A DNA stretch of 64,000 nt from Secundilactobacillus kimchicus JCM 15530 (GTDB lineage: Bacteria; Bacillota; Bacilli; Lactobacillales; Lactobacillaceae), in the NCBI RefSeq assembly GCF_001433995.1, contig NZ_AZCX01000003.1:124001-188000 (forward strand). The letters are read 5' to 3'. How positions within the stretch are numbered: the first letter of the stretch is position 1; every line of letters starts with the position of its first letter. A model generated the notes under the pieces. The model had not been told where the DNA came from. It made no database searches and saw only the letters and a program-made list of their open reading frames with translations. This document shows, piece after piece, positions 8,555 through 16,644 of this stretch. Both the position numbers and the translations under genes were made by a program.

Positions 8555-9213
8555 ACGAAACCCTCACTATTTTGCAGCAAAATTTAGGCCAAGCACTTTG
8601 GGAGACCTTTGAAATGGTCTTTATTTCCGGGCTCATCGGCGTCATTTTTGGCACCATTATTGGCCTTGCTCTTTACTACTTTGCTAGCCCATTGTTTTCA
8701 CCACGACCCGTCGTCAATACGGTTGTGGGCTTCATTATTAATGCCATCCGTTCCTTCCCGTTTTTAATCTTGATGGTTGTCTTAATTCCGTTCGCCAAAT
8801 GGGTGGCTGGCGACCCCTACACGCCAATGGGCGGGGCCGTCTCACTGACCGTGGCCGCCGTTCCGTTTTTTGCCCGCTTAGCTGAAGGCGCCTTTGCCGA
8901 AATTGATCAAGGCGTCATTGAGGCAGCGCGCTCAACCGGCGCCAGTTTCTGGCTCATTTTTCAGGAAGTGCTATTTCCGGAAGCATTACCAGCGCTCATT
9001 CGAGGCATCGTCTTGACGATTATTAGCTTGATTGGCTACTCCGCCATGGTCGGAACCATTGGTGCTGGTGGGATTGGGAACCTGGCCATTCAGTTTGGCT
9101 ACAACCGTTACGAAACCGGCGTCTTAATTAGCGTCATTATCATCTTAGTCATCATTGTTCAAGTCATTCAGTGGATTGGCGACCGCTTAGCCGCCCATTT
9201 CACCCGAGCTTAG
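8551..9213 (+). CDS. metI: Methionine ABC transporter permease
   Basis: This 220-residue protein has five or six membrane segments. The EAA loop around EAARSTGASFWLIFQEVLFPEALPALIRG is the contact site for the ATPase. GYSAMVGTIGAGGIGNLAIQFGYNRYE is a typical MetI C-terminal part. The ATG overlaps the metN stop (ATGA), so the two are translationally coupled. It forms the channel of the MetNIQ importer. Confidence 0.93.
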   Translation: MNETLTILQQNLGQALWETFEMVFISGLIGVIFGTIIGLALYYFASPLFSPRPVVNTVVGFIINAIRSFPFLILMVVLIPFAKWVAGDPYTPMGGAVSLTVAAVPFFARLAEGAFAEIDQGVIEAARSTGASFWLIFQEVLFPEALPALIRGIVLTIISLIGYSAMVGTIGAGGIGNLAIQFGYNRYETGVLISVIIILVIIVQVIQWIGDRLAAHFTRA

Positions 9214-9231
9214 CCATTAGGAGGCCCACCA

Positions 9232-10407
9232 TTGAAATTCGAAGCATCAAAAGTCTTACAGTCACTGCCAAAACAATTTTTTGCCAACTTAGTCCGAAAG
9301 GTTAACGCCAAAGCTGCAACTGGCGCTGATGTCATCAACTTGGGACAAGGTAATCCTGACCAGCCCACCCCAGACTTTATTGTCCAGGCCATGCAACAAG
9401 CAACCGCCGACCCGGCTAACCATAAGTATTCCCTTTTCCGGGGAGATCCGGCACTCAAACAGGCTGCCGCTGATTTTTACCAGCGAGAATACAATGTCAC
9501 TCTGGACCCAGAGACCGAAGTGGCCATTCTCGGCGGGTCCAAAATCGGTCTCGTTGAGTTACCCTTCGCACTTCTGAACCCTGGCGACACCATGATTTTG
9601 CCCGATCCAGGCTATCCCGATTATTTATCCGGAGTTGCCCTTGCTCAGGTAAAGCTTGAACTAATCAAGCTCCGAGAACAGAACCATTTCTTACCCGACT
9701 ACAACGAGTTGTCTGAGGATGCAAAGCAGCAGGCTAAACTGCTCTATCTGAACTACCCAAACAATCCCACTGGTGCAGTTGCAACTAGTGATTTTTTCAA
9801 GAATACAGTCACCTTTGCTCAGGCTAATCAGATTGGGGTCGTCCACGACTTCGCGTATGGCGCCATTGGGTTCGACGGCCACAAGCCACTCAGCTTCTTA
9901 CAGACCCCCGGTGCTAAGGATGTTGGTATTGAAATGTACACCCTATCAAAATCCTATAACATGGCGGGCTGGCGCATTGGATTCGCGGTGGGGAACGCCG
10001 ATATGATTGAAGCCCTCAATCTCATCCAAGACCACTTGTTTGTCAGCGTTTTCCCGGCCATTCAAAAAGCGGCAATTGCGGCTTTACAAAGTGACCAGTC
10101 GACCGTGACCGATCTTGTCAGTCTGTATCAGCGGCGCCGCGATGACTTTTATGCAGCAGCCCGGCAAATTGGCTGGGAACCCTACCCTTCAGGTGGCTCA
10201 TTCTACGCTTGGATGCCCGTTCCCGAAGGCTTCACTAGTGAAACGTTTACTGACTTATTACTGGAAAAAGCCGCAGTAGCCGTCGCTCCTGGTAATGGAT
10301 TTGGTAGCGGAGGCGAGGGTTTTGTTCGGGTTGGTCTCTTAATTGACGAACCCCGTTTCAGTGAAGCCTGTCAGCGCATTGGCCAATTACACTTGTTCTC
10401 TCGATAA
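9232..10407 (+). CDS. Class I/II PLP-dependent aminotransferase, likely methionine-related
   Basis: The best start is TTG at 9232, because AGGAGG lies eight bases upstream. The 391-residue protein has the fold-type I pattern: INLGQGNPDQPTP near the N-terminus, NYPNNPTGAV mid-protein, and the PLP lysine in SKSYNMAGWRIGF. It transfers an amino group between an amino acid and a 2-oxo acid in the cytoplasm. Being inside a Met T-box operon, it most likely interconverts methionine and 4-methylthio-2-oxobutanoate (inference). Aromatic or branched-chain substrates remain possible. Confidence 0.85.
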   Translation: MKFEASKVLQSLPKQFFANLVRKVNAKAATGADVINLGQGNPDQPTPDFIVQAMQQATADPANHKYSLFRGDPALKQAAADFYQREYNVTLDPETEVAILGGSKIGLVELPFALLNPGDTMILPDPGYPDYLSGVALAQVKLELIKLREQNHFLPDYNELSEDAKQQAKLLYLNYPNNPTGAVATSDFFKNTVTFAQANQIGVVHDFAYGAIGFDGHKPLSFLQTPGAKDVGIEMYTLSKSYNMAGWRIGFAVGNADMIEALNLIQDHLFVSVFPAIQKAAIAALQSDQSTVTDLVSLYQRRRDDFYAAARQIGWEPYPSGGSFYAWMPVPEGFTSETFTDLLLEKAAVAVAPGNGFGSGGEGFVRVGLLIDEPRFSEACQRIGQLHLFSR

Positions 10408-10432
10408 TCGTCATGGAAAGGACGCGACTTAA

Positions 10433-11806
10433 ATGACGCTCGAAAGCCAATCAATCCACCTAGAACTCCCAACCGGAACGGTTAAAACAGACGTCGAAAC
10501 CCGTACTCAGTTTGGTCGAAACGTGTACACTCAAGAAGTAATTACCACTAATACCCCATTGGCCGTCGTCTTCGCCAAGAGCGTCGCTGACGTCCAAGCG
10601 ACAGCGCGCTACGCTAATCAGCATCACATCCCGCTGACTGTTTGGGGAGCTGGGACTTCCATTGTTAACAGTTCAGCCGGATTAACTGACGGCATCGTCT
10701 TAGACCTAAGCGGCTTAAACCACATCATCAATATCAATATTCCCAACCAGTACGCCGTTGTAGAAGCTGGCGTTCTCAACGGTGACCTCGACCAAGCTGC
10801 CCGAAAACAAGGCTACTTCTTCGCGCCGGACCCTGGCTCCAAACCCATTAGTTCAATCGGTGGCAATATCGCCACAAACGCGGGCGGTATGAGTTCCCTC
10901 AAATACGGTACGACTAAGCAATCCGTTATCGGCCTCCAAGTCGTTTTAGCTGATGGGTCACTCATAAATATTGGTAGCCACACTTTCAAAGACAATGTTG
11001 GCTATAACTTAACTGATTTATTTGTCGGTTCAGAAGGTACTCTGGGAATCATCGTCACGGCAACTGTCCGCCTGTTACCCGTGCCCTTCGGTAATCCCAT
11101 TACTGGCTTAGCAACCTTCATAGATATGGCCGCCCTAAGCAAAGCCGTTCAGAAGATTTCGGGTAGTGGGTTATATCCTGCCATGCTTGAAGCCTTAAAC
11201 GACACATCAATTGAAGCCCTTGATCAACTGGAGCACATTGAGCTCGCAAAAGACGGCGCCAAAGCACTCTTGATCTTTCAGCTTGACGTCGCCCCAGTTG
11301 GCGCCCTGGACGCTCTAAAACAACTATTGACCGAATCCGGTGCCCGCCAGATCAACGTCACCGACGATCCAGTGTACGCTACCAAAATCATCAAAATTCG
11401 CCAAGACTACTATCAGGCCGAGGCGGCTTACGGCCGGCTTGTGGTTGAAGACATCGCCGTTCCTCTATCCAAGTTACCTGATCTCGCCGCATTTGTCGAA
11501 ACGCTTCAATTTACGACCCCCGTTAAAGTCTTTTTAGGTGGTCATGCTGGAGACGGCAATTTCCACCCCAATATTGCAATCCCTAAAGACGTCACCAGCA
11601 TCCCAGAAGACGTCGAGGCCGCCATTCATAAAATTTTCGATTTTGCTTTATCAGTCGATGGCACCATTTCCGCCGAGCACGGCATTGGCGAAATCAAACA
11701 CGCTTGGATTACTCCCAAATTAGGGGCAGATGTCGTCGCCATTCAGAAAAAGATCAAGGCCGATTTTGATCCAAACGGCATTTTAAATCCCGGCCGCAAG
11801 ATTTAG
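10433..11806 (+). CDS. FAD-linked 2-hydroxyacid dehydrogenase (GlcD/D-lactate dehydrogenase family)
   Basis: In 457 residues the N-terminal PCMH-type FAD domain shows WGAGTSIVNSSAG, IGGNIATNAGGMSSLKYG and GSEGTLGIIV. The C-terminal FAD-oxidase domain ends with GHAGDGNFHPN (metal/substrate histidines), SAEHGIG and FDPNGILNPG. Members oxidise D-2-hydroxyacids to 2-oxoacids. Here it is the last gene of the methionine operon, 25 bases after the aminotransferase. A fitting role is oxidation of 2-hydroxy-4-methylthiobutanoate to the keto acid, which the aminotransferase would turn into methionine (inference). Lactate or glycolate oxidation cannot be excluded. Confidence 0.88.
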   Translation: MTLESQSIHLELPTGTVKTDVETRTQFGRNVYTQEVITTNTPLAVVFAKSVADVQATARYANQHHIPLTVWGAGTSIVNSSAGLTDGIVLDLSGLNHIININIPNQYAVVEAGVLNGDLDQAARKQGYFFAPDPGSKPISSIGGNIATNAGGMSSLKYGTTKQSVIGLQVVLADGSLINIGSHTFKDNVGYNLTDLFVGSEGTLGIIVTATVRLLPVPFGNPITGLATFIDMAALSKAVQKISGSGLYPAMLEALNDTSIEALDQLEHIELAKDGAKALLIFQLDVAPVGALDALKQLLTESGARQINVTDDPVYATKIIKIRQDYYQAEAAYGRLVVEDIAVPLSKLPDLAAFVETLQFTTPVKVFLGGHAGDGNFHPNIAIPKDVTSIPEDVEAAIHKIFDFALSVDGTISAEHGIGEIKHAWITPKLGADVVAIQKKIKADFDPNGILNPGRKI

Positions 11807-12079
11807 AAAAATGCTTTTAAGCCTTGATATATCAGGAGTCTTAGGAACTAAGACACGTTAAAATCGCAGGTCTTAAACTGCCAGCTTGCAACTTTTAGCT
11901 AGGATGATATGCTTGCAATGTGATCACGAGGGTAACACCTCCAAAACAAGTTACACTCCTTAATCACACTAAGACATGCATGGCAAGTAACGGCTCCCCC
12001 ACAGTCCTGATAACTTTTTATCAACTGGTCGTTATCTCAACTTGTCGGTTAACTGAGTGATCACTAACGATGCAACCTA
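11807..12079 (+). other. Gene-free stretch with several hairpins, possible structured RNA or 3' UTR
   Basis: No reading frame is convincing here. Several inverted repeats follow one another: 11839-11855 (GTCTTAG-GAA-CTAAGAC), a GCAG…CTGC hairpin, and a longer rod around 11915-11990. In the rod, CTTGC, GTGAT and GAGGGTAAC pair with GTTACACTC, ATCAC and GCAAG. GATAAC…GTTATC (12009-12035 area) follows. The stretch ends at the terminator at 12080. It may be the 3' end of the methionine operon mRNA or a separate small RNA. Confidence 0.35.
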
Positions 12080-12110
12080 ACCCACAGCCTGAATGGCTGT
12101 GGGTTTTTTG
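12080..12110 (+). terminator. Intrinsic terminator
   Basis: CCCACAGCC and GGCTGTGGG form a nine-pair stem around TGAAT, followed by TTTTTT. It probably ends the methionine operon transcript or the structured region before it. Confidence 0.9.
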
Positions 12111-12159
12111 TTTTGTGGCAAGGGCCTTCATTAACAAATGGCCGGATCAGTTCATTTAA

Positions 12160-12456
12160 CATCCCGGGAACTTAAATCTGCTGAAAGGATCCATAACAGT
12201 TCAACTTGGTGATAGCTTTGAAAAAAGAGCCGATTTTTCTTGGGAGTGGATGTACTCAAGATCTTATTTTGAAACATCAGATCTTATTTCCCAGCACAAT
12301 ATCTTGGAAAACATCGCAAAATTGTTAGATGAAAACCAAATTAACTCAACCGTCACAAAAGTTCTATCGCCAATTAATGCGACTAACTTACGTCAGGCAC
12401 ACGAAATGGTAGAAAATGGTCATATGATGGGTAAAGTCGTTATCGTAAACAAATAG
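12160..12456 (+). pseudogene. C-terminal remnant of a zinc-type alcohol dehydrogenase/quinone reductase
   Basis: From a stop at 12157 to the stop at 12456 one frame reads about 98 codons. It carries FSWEWMYSRS, SQHNILENIAKLLDE and NATNLRQAHEMVENG, then GKVVIV. This closely matches the C-terminal end of the MDR 'zinc-type alcohol dehydrogenase-like' proteins. The N-terminal GroES and Rossmann parts are absent, and the sequence before 12157 does not continue the frame, so this is a truncated remnant. An ATG at 12250 is internal to the homologous region. Confidence 0.75.
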
Positions 12457-12510
12457 GAGACCACAAAATATGAGCATCCGAATTTTGCCGGATGCCCATA
12501 TTTGTGATTA

Positions 12511-12566
12511 CGGTAATCTCTATTCGTATCAATTTATGCTAAAATGACGACAAGTAGAGATTACCG
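12511..12566. repeat. Perfect 12-bp inverted repeat in gene-free region
   Basis: CGGTAATCTCTA (12511-12522) and TAGAGATTACCG (12555-12566) are exact inverted copies with 32 bases between. No promoter or gene is clearly linked. The rest of 12457-12805 holds only further hairpins. Confidence 0.7.
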
Positions 12567-12739
12567 ACGCTTGAACAGCTTAGTATCAATCCCTCGATGA
12601 TCTAAATTACCGAACTAAAGGTCGATTTGAGAACAAACACACCATAGCTGCCCCTACTTTGAAGCATGACTTCGAATTCAACCAATGACCCCGCTACAAA
12701 TTCATTCGGTCACCTCCATGACATCGGCACCAATGAAAC

Positions 12740-12782
12740 TAGGCGGCCAATCACCGATAGATTATCGACAATTGACCGCCTA
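12740..12782. repeat. Long imperfect hairpin
   Basis: TAGGCGG.CAAT…CGATA pairs with TCG…ATTG.CCGCCTA across 43 bases. Neither side carries a clean T-tract, so a terminator role is doubtful. It may be a leftover of a mobile or regulatory element. Confidence 0.5.
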
Positions 12783-12805
12783 GAAAAGACAAACAATATT
12801 CACTT

Positions 12806-12842
12806 TAACTTTTAAGGTATCCTTTACATCTGCCGGATACCT
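12806..12842 (-). terminator. Weak terminator of the small membrane protein gene
   Basis: On the minus strand AGGTATCC…GGATACC forms a seven- to eight-pair stem followed by TTAAAAGTT, 27 bases past the stop codon. Confidence 0.5.
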
Positions 12843-12868
12843 CGACCTTTTCGTTTAACCGATTCAAA

Positions 12869-13084
12869 TTACTGATGATTTCTAAAATACTCCTGAGCGC
12901 CTTCAAAGAGACCAAAGGCCAAAAAGCTAAAGAGCGTCCCCAGACAAAAGAGTTTAAAGTACTCAAACCACTGTAACGTTTCAATCGTCACCAAGTCGTA
13001 AATGCCGCGAATAACCAGCAATCCAACAATGATTTGCAGGACGATAATGGTGTCACTGACAACCTTAGATAACCACTTTTCCAT
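12869..13084 (-). CDS. Small two-helix membrane protein, unknown function
   Basis: I do not recognise a family. ATG 13084 is preferred, because TTGGAGATTCCC provides a ribosome site seven bases before it; a TTG four codons upstream is the alternative. The 71-residue product (MEKWLSKVV…) has two hydrophobic segments, about residues 10-30 and 40-60, and a short polar C-terminus ending YFRNHQ. It stands alone with a weak terminator downstream. Its length, clean ribosome site and membrane pattern support a real gene. Confidence 0.6.
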   Translation of the reverse strand: MEKWLSKVVSDTIIVLQIIVGLLVIRGIYDLVTIETLQWFEYFKLFCLGTLFSFLAFGLFEGAQEYFRNHQ

Positions 13085-13191
13085 GGGAATCTCCAATCCA
13101 ATCGTTTGATCTGTTAACGTTAATTAACACGTTAAATCAATCATCACAAATGCTCGACGGGAAGTCAAGTGACCCTAAGCCGTTAGCTCGT

Positions 13192-14445
13192 TTATTTCGC
13201 TGAAATTTCACCAGCTTGAACCGGATCTTCCTTCTTCAACGTGAAGGCGGCGATGACCGTCACAACAGCCACGATAGCCCCTAAGATCATGTAGGTGTGT
13301 TGGAAGCCAATTGAGTCGTACCAGTTACCAGCAACGGTTGAGAAAATGAAGACGGAAATTTGCTTGGCAAAGTTGGAGGCCAACGCATAAACCGTTGCGT
13401 AAACACGGACGTCGAACGCGCCAGCAATGTACTTCATGATTGAGACCAAAACCAATGGCATTTCAAACCCGGCTAACAACCGAAGAATGATGACAACGGC
13501 TAAGTTTGGTGCTAAAGCGCTACCAATAATCCGTGCGGCTAAGATTACCCCATAGGCAATCAAGCCATTTCGGGAACCGATCTTGTTGATCAACCAAGGC
13601 ATTGGGAACATCAGCAAGAATTCCAACCCAATTTGAGCGGTTGTCATGTAGCTGTAGGCGGCTGTCCCAGCTGCGGCAGTGTCAAAGAACGTCTTAAAGA
13701 AAATGATGAACTGTTGGTCAAACACGTCGTATAGAGCGGAAGTCCCAACATAGAAGAGACACAGAATCCAGAAGTTACGCATTCTGAAGATTTGGCCAAT
13801 CTGACTCATATCAAGTGAAGCGTCAGACGTGCCACCAGCGGCAGCAGCATTTTCCATATGAATCTTGTCGCTAAAGATCAAGAGCAGTGTTAAACATAGC
13901 CCCATCACACTGTTTGCCCAGAAGATTGAGTTCGGTGCCATCAAGAAAATCTGGCCCCCGACAAATGAAGCGACCATCCCGGCTAAGGAACCCCCCATCC
14001 GAGAGTGACCATATTCAAAGCCGTTCGCCAATGCAGCCCGTTGAACGTACTGTTCAATAACAGATACCCCACCATTGAAGATAAAGCTCAGGAAAATACC
14101 GGTGACAATGGCGACAAATGTGGGACTAATCCCTAATAATGGCATGAAACACCATTGAAAGTACGGTCCAATCAACATTGAAGCAACCGCAATAGTGATG
14201 ATCAGGTTCTTTTTGAAGACCAATTTATCCGAAATCACCCCGAAAGCGGGTTGGAATAATAGCGAAATTCCGGCCATCATTGAGAAGACCATCCCAGCTG
14301 TTGCCCCGTTTAAATGGCCAACTTGTTCAAGCCAAAGGGTCAAATACCCGTTGATAATTTGCCACTGGAAGAAGTACGTAAAGTGGGTCAGGGGAAAGCC
14401 CCAGAAATCCTTCTTTTTCGGTTGTGCTGATTTATCCATATCCAT
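13192..14445 (-). CDS. MFS oligosaccharide:H+ symporter (LacY-like)
   Basis: The 417-residue protein has 12 membrane segments. The pattern HFTYFFQWQIINGYLTLWL, the loop GVISDKLVFKKN and the later YEFGHSRMGGS-like stretch (EYGHSRMGGSLAG) match the oligosaccharide:H+ symporter branch. AGGAGG precedes the ATG. The gene lies eight bases after the GH43 gene in the same operon, so it most likely imports arabino- or xylo-oligosaccharides or a glycoside for that enzyme (inference). Confidence 0.85.
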   Translation of the reverse strand: MDMDKSAQPKKKDFWGFPLTHFTYFFQWQIINGYLTLWLEQVGHLNGATAGMVFSMMAGISLLFQPAFGVISDKLVFKKNLIITIAVASMLIGPYFQWCFMPLLGISPTFVAIVTGIFLSFIFNGGVSVIEQYVQRAALANGFEYGHSRMGGSLAGMVASFVGGQIFLMAPNSIFWANSVMGLCLTLLLIFSDKIHMENAAAAGGTSDASLDMSQIGQIFRMRNFWILCLFYVGTSALYDVFDQQFIIFFKTFFDTAAAGTAAYSYMTTAQIGLEFLLMFPMPWLINKIGSRNGLIAYGVILAARIIGSALAPNLAVVIILRLLAGFEMPLVLVSIMKYIAGAFDVRVYATVYALASNFAKQISVFIFSTVAGNWYDSIGFQHTYMILGAIVAVVTVIAAFTLKKEDPVQAGEISAK

Positions 14446-14453
14446 CTAACCTC

Positions 14454-15422
14454 CTATAAGTAGTTGTAAGGAACTGGCTTACCAAATACCGGATAGCCGT
14501 TATCGTCATAACTAAAGGGTTTCACTAGCGTGTGCCGGTTAGGGTCGTACAGCGGGTCGCCCTTAATGTCACTGTAGTTACGGCAGTGGTACACCATGAT
14601 ATCCTGTTGCCCATCTTCTGAAACCGTAAATGAATTATGCCCTGGTCCTAGCTGATTAGTGCTCAGGTCACTTTGGAAAACCGGCTTCGGCGATTTTTGC
14701 CAACTAGCAGGATCTAACAGATCGCTATCATCCGCAGCGGTCAACATCCCCATGGCGTAATTCTCGTCAGTCGCACTGGCTGAATAGGTCATAAAAAACT
14801 TGTGATTTCGGTGCAAAACAGCTGGCCCTTCGTTGACCCAGAACCCTTTGATTTCCCAATCAAACTCCGGTTTGGATAACATCACCGGCTTTGTTTTGAG
14901 CGTCCATGGGTTGGCCATTTCGGCAATGTACAAATTAGAATTCCCCTTAATCGCCTTGTCCTTTTGCGCCCAAACGTAATACCGTTTGCCATTGTGCTCA
15001 AAAGTCGTCGCATCTAGGCTAAAGGTATCCTTGTCCGTTTTAACCTGTCCCCGCTCAACCCAGTTATCTTCACTAGCCATCGGATCCTCGGCGTCACATT
15101 CGATACAATACATCCGGTGGGTAAACATCCCCAGCTCGTCAAGTTCTTCCGTATCCGTTGCCGCAAAGTAAATGAACCAGTGACCGTCAATAAAGTGGAG
15201 CTCGGGCGCCCAAATTAACTTGCTCATGGCACCGCTTTCATGTTTCCGCCAAACCGTTCGCGGTGCAGCGTGGGCTAACCCATTGAGCGTCTTAGCGCGC
15301 CGAATTTCAATCAAGTTGTACGCCGGCACCGACGCAGTGAAATAGTAATAGCCATCCGTATGCTTATAAATGTACGGATCCGCCCGTTGAATAATCAGCG
15401 GGTTAATGTATGTTTCTGCCAT
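14454..15422 (-). CDS. Glycoside hydrolase family 43 (arabinofuranosidase/xylosidase type)
   Basis: This 322-residue protein has no signal peptide, so it acts in the cytoplasm. Family 43 marks are ADPYIY with the candidate base Asp15, FSLDATTF with Asp137 (pKa modulator position), WVNEGPAV with the candidate acid Glu198, and GPGHNSF. It should remove L-arabinofuranosyl or D-xylosyl units from oligosaccharides that the neighbouring symporter brings in. An AAAGGAG site precedes the ATG. A cre site covers the -35 of its promoter, so glucose repression is expected. Confidence 0.88.
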   Translation of the reverse strand: MAETYINPLIIQRADPYIYKHTDGYYYFTASVPAYNLIEIRRAKTLNGLAHAAPRTVWRKHESGAMSKLIWAPELHFIDGHWFIYFAATDTEELDELGMFTHRMYCIECDAEDPMASEDNWVERGQVKTDKDTFSLDATTFEHNGKRYYVWAQKDKAIKGNSNLYIAEMANPWTLKTKPVMLSKPEFDWEIKGFWVNEGPAVLHRNHKFFMTYSASATDENYAMGMLTAADDSDLLDPASWQKSPKPVFQSDLSTNQLGPGHNSFTVSEDGQQDIMVYHCRNYSDIKGDPLYDPNRHTLVKPFSYDDNGYPVFGKPVPYNYL

Positions 15423-15478
15423 TTATTCATTTTCTCCTTTAGCTCATTAGTCTTGTTGTTGTTTTCTTAACAAGCAAC

Positions 15479-15507
15479 AGTCTAAAACGAATAGTAACCG
15501 CTTTCAA
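15479..15507 (-). promoter_or_regulatory. Promoter of the GH43 operon with overlapping cre site
   Basis: On the minus strand TTGAAA (15502-15507) and TAGACT (15479-15484) are 17 bases apart. TGAAAGCGGTTACT (15493-15506) matches the cre consensus TGWAANCGNTNWCA at 13 of 14 positions and covers most of the -35, consistent with CcpA repression. Confidence 0.8.
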
Positions 15508-15664
15508 TACCTTTTTAAGACTTTTTGATTATTTTTTCGCTTACGATAAACATATGTATCACTTAAAAAGCCCGTATTTTTAGTTTTTGTATCTTTTGAT
15601 TGCTAATAATGTTATTCTTAACACATAAGATTAACTAAAAAGTGTTCCAAAAGAGGTGGCTGGT

Positions 15665-16555
15665 TTGCAGCTAGATATTTCGGAAAATTCATTAAATGTG
15701 TATAAAGCATTGGCGAATCCAGTGCGATTGAAGATGATTCAGATTCTGTCTCATGACAAATTAAATGTGAAAGATCTCGCAAATCGGGTTGGTTTGAGTA
15801 ACACCATCACGTTGCGGCACTTACAAATTCTGGCGGATGCCGACATCATTACATTTGAAAAACAGGGACACAGTAAGGTATCCCGATTAAAAGTGGATAA
15901 TATTTCTGTTCGCTTCCCCGAACGCATCTACCCATCCTTTGACGTTTACGAAACCGATATCCCAGTTGGGCACTACACGGCCTATTCGGTCGAGCCCTCT
16001 TGCGGATTGGCTGGTAAAACCGCCTATATCGGTAAGGTGGATAACCCCACTTATTTCATGGACCCCCAACGAATGGAAGCCGGCATGATTTGGTACTCCA
16101 AGGGATTCGTCGAGTATCAAGCCCCTAATTATCTACAGAAAAACGACCATTTGGAGATGTTAGACCTATCGATGGAGCTCGGTTCAGAGTTCCCCTTCTC
16201 TAACAATGTCTGGCCCTCAGACATCACCTTTTACATTAACGACGTCGAAATTGGCACCTGGACCAGTCCCGGTGACTTTTCCGATACCCGTGGTAAATAC
16301 ACGCCAGCCTGGGTTCCTGACAACGTCAACCAATACGGGATTCAAAAAATTCTTCGGATCACCGATCACGGTTCCTACCTGGATGGTCAACCCTTTACCA
16401 ACGTCTCGTTAGGTGATTTAGATACATCCAAAACCACTTTCAAGATTCGGTTCGCCATTAAACCAGACGCTGAAAATTCAGGCGGTTGTACCATTTTTGG
16501 GAAGGGGTTCGGTAACTATGATCAAGATATTAATTTGAAGTTGTTTTATAGTTAA
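15665..16555 (+). CDS. ArsR-type winged-helix regulator with large C-terminal sensor-like domain
   Basis: TTG 15665 is chosen because AAGAGGTGG sits directly before it; GTG 15656 lies inside that site. The first ~80 residues form an ArsR-like winged helix (ALANPVRLKMIQIL, VKDLANRVGLS..ITLRHLQIL). The remaining ~215 residues look like a beta-rich domain with many aromatic residues and no enzyme motif I recognise. The gene is divergent from the GH43/symporter operon and so probably controls it, with the C-terminal domain binding the inducing sugar (inference). ArsR proteins are usually near 100 residues, so the long extension is notable. Confidence 0.75.
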   Translation: MQLDISENSLNVYKALANPVRLKMIQILSHDKLNVKDLANRVGLSNTITLRHLQILADADIITFEKQGHSKVSRLKVDNISVRFPERIYPSFDVYETDIPVGHYTAYSVEPSCGLAGKTAYIGKVDNPTYFMDPQRMEAGMIWYSKGFVEYQAPNYLQKNDHLEMLDLSMELGSEFPFSNNVWPSDITFYINDVEIGTWTSPGDFSDTRGKYTPAWVPDNVNQYGIQKILRITDHGSYLDGQPFTNVSLGDLDTSKTTFKIRFAIKPDAENSGGCTIFGKGFGNYDQDINLKLFYS

Positions 16556-16566
16556 GCCCACGACAA

Positions 16567-16603
16567 AGAAGCCACGTTCGCACTTCAGCGAACGTGGCTT
16601 CTT
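16567..16603. terminator. Bidirectional terminator
   Basis: GAAGCCACGTTCGC and GCGAACGTGGCTTC form a 14-pair perfect stem around ACTTCA between two convergent genes. Confidence 0.9.
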
Positions 16604-16644
16604 GACGACTAGGACACAATAACACCTAGTGCATCATCTTCACT

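Noticed and set aside
11807-12079. 6S RNA, SRP RNA, tmRNA or RNase P RNA
   Set aside because: I looked for the closing stems and conserved segments of each and did not find them. Only an unnamed structured region is claimed.
12470-12500. Hairpin GCATCCG…CGGATGC after the dehydrogenase remnant as a terminator
   Set aside because: The stem is good but no T-run follows on either strand, so I did not list it as a terminator.
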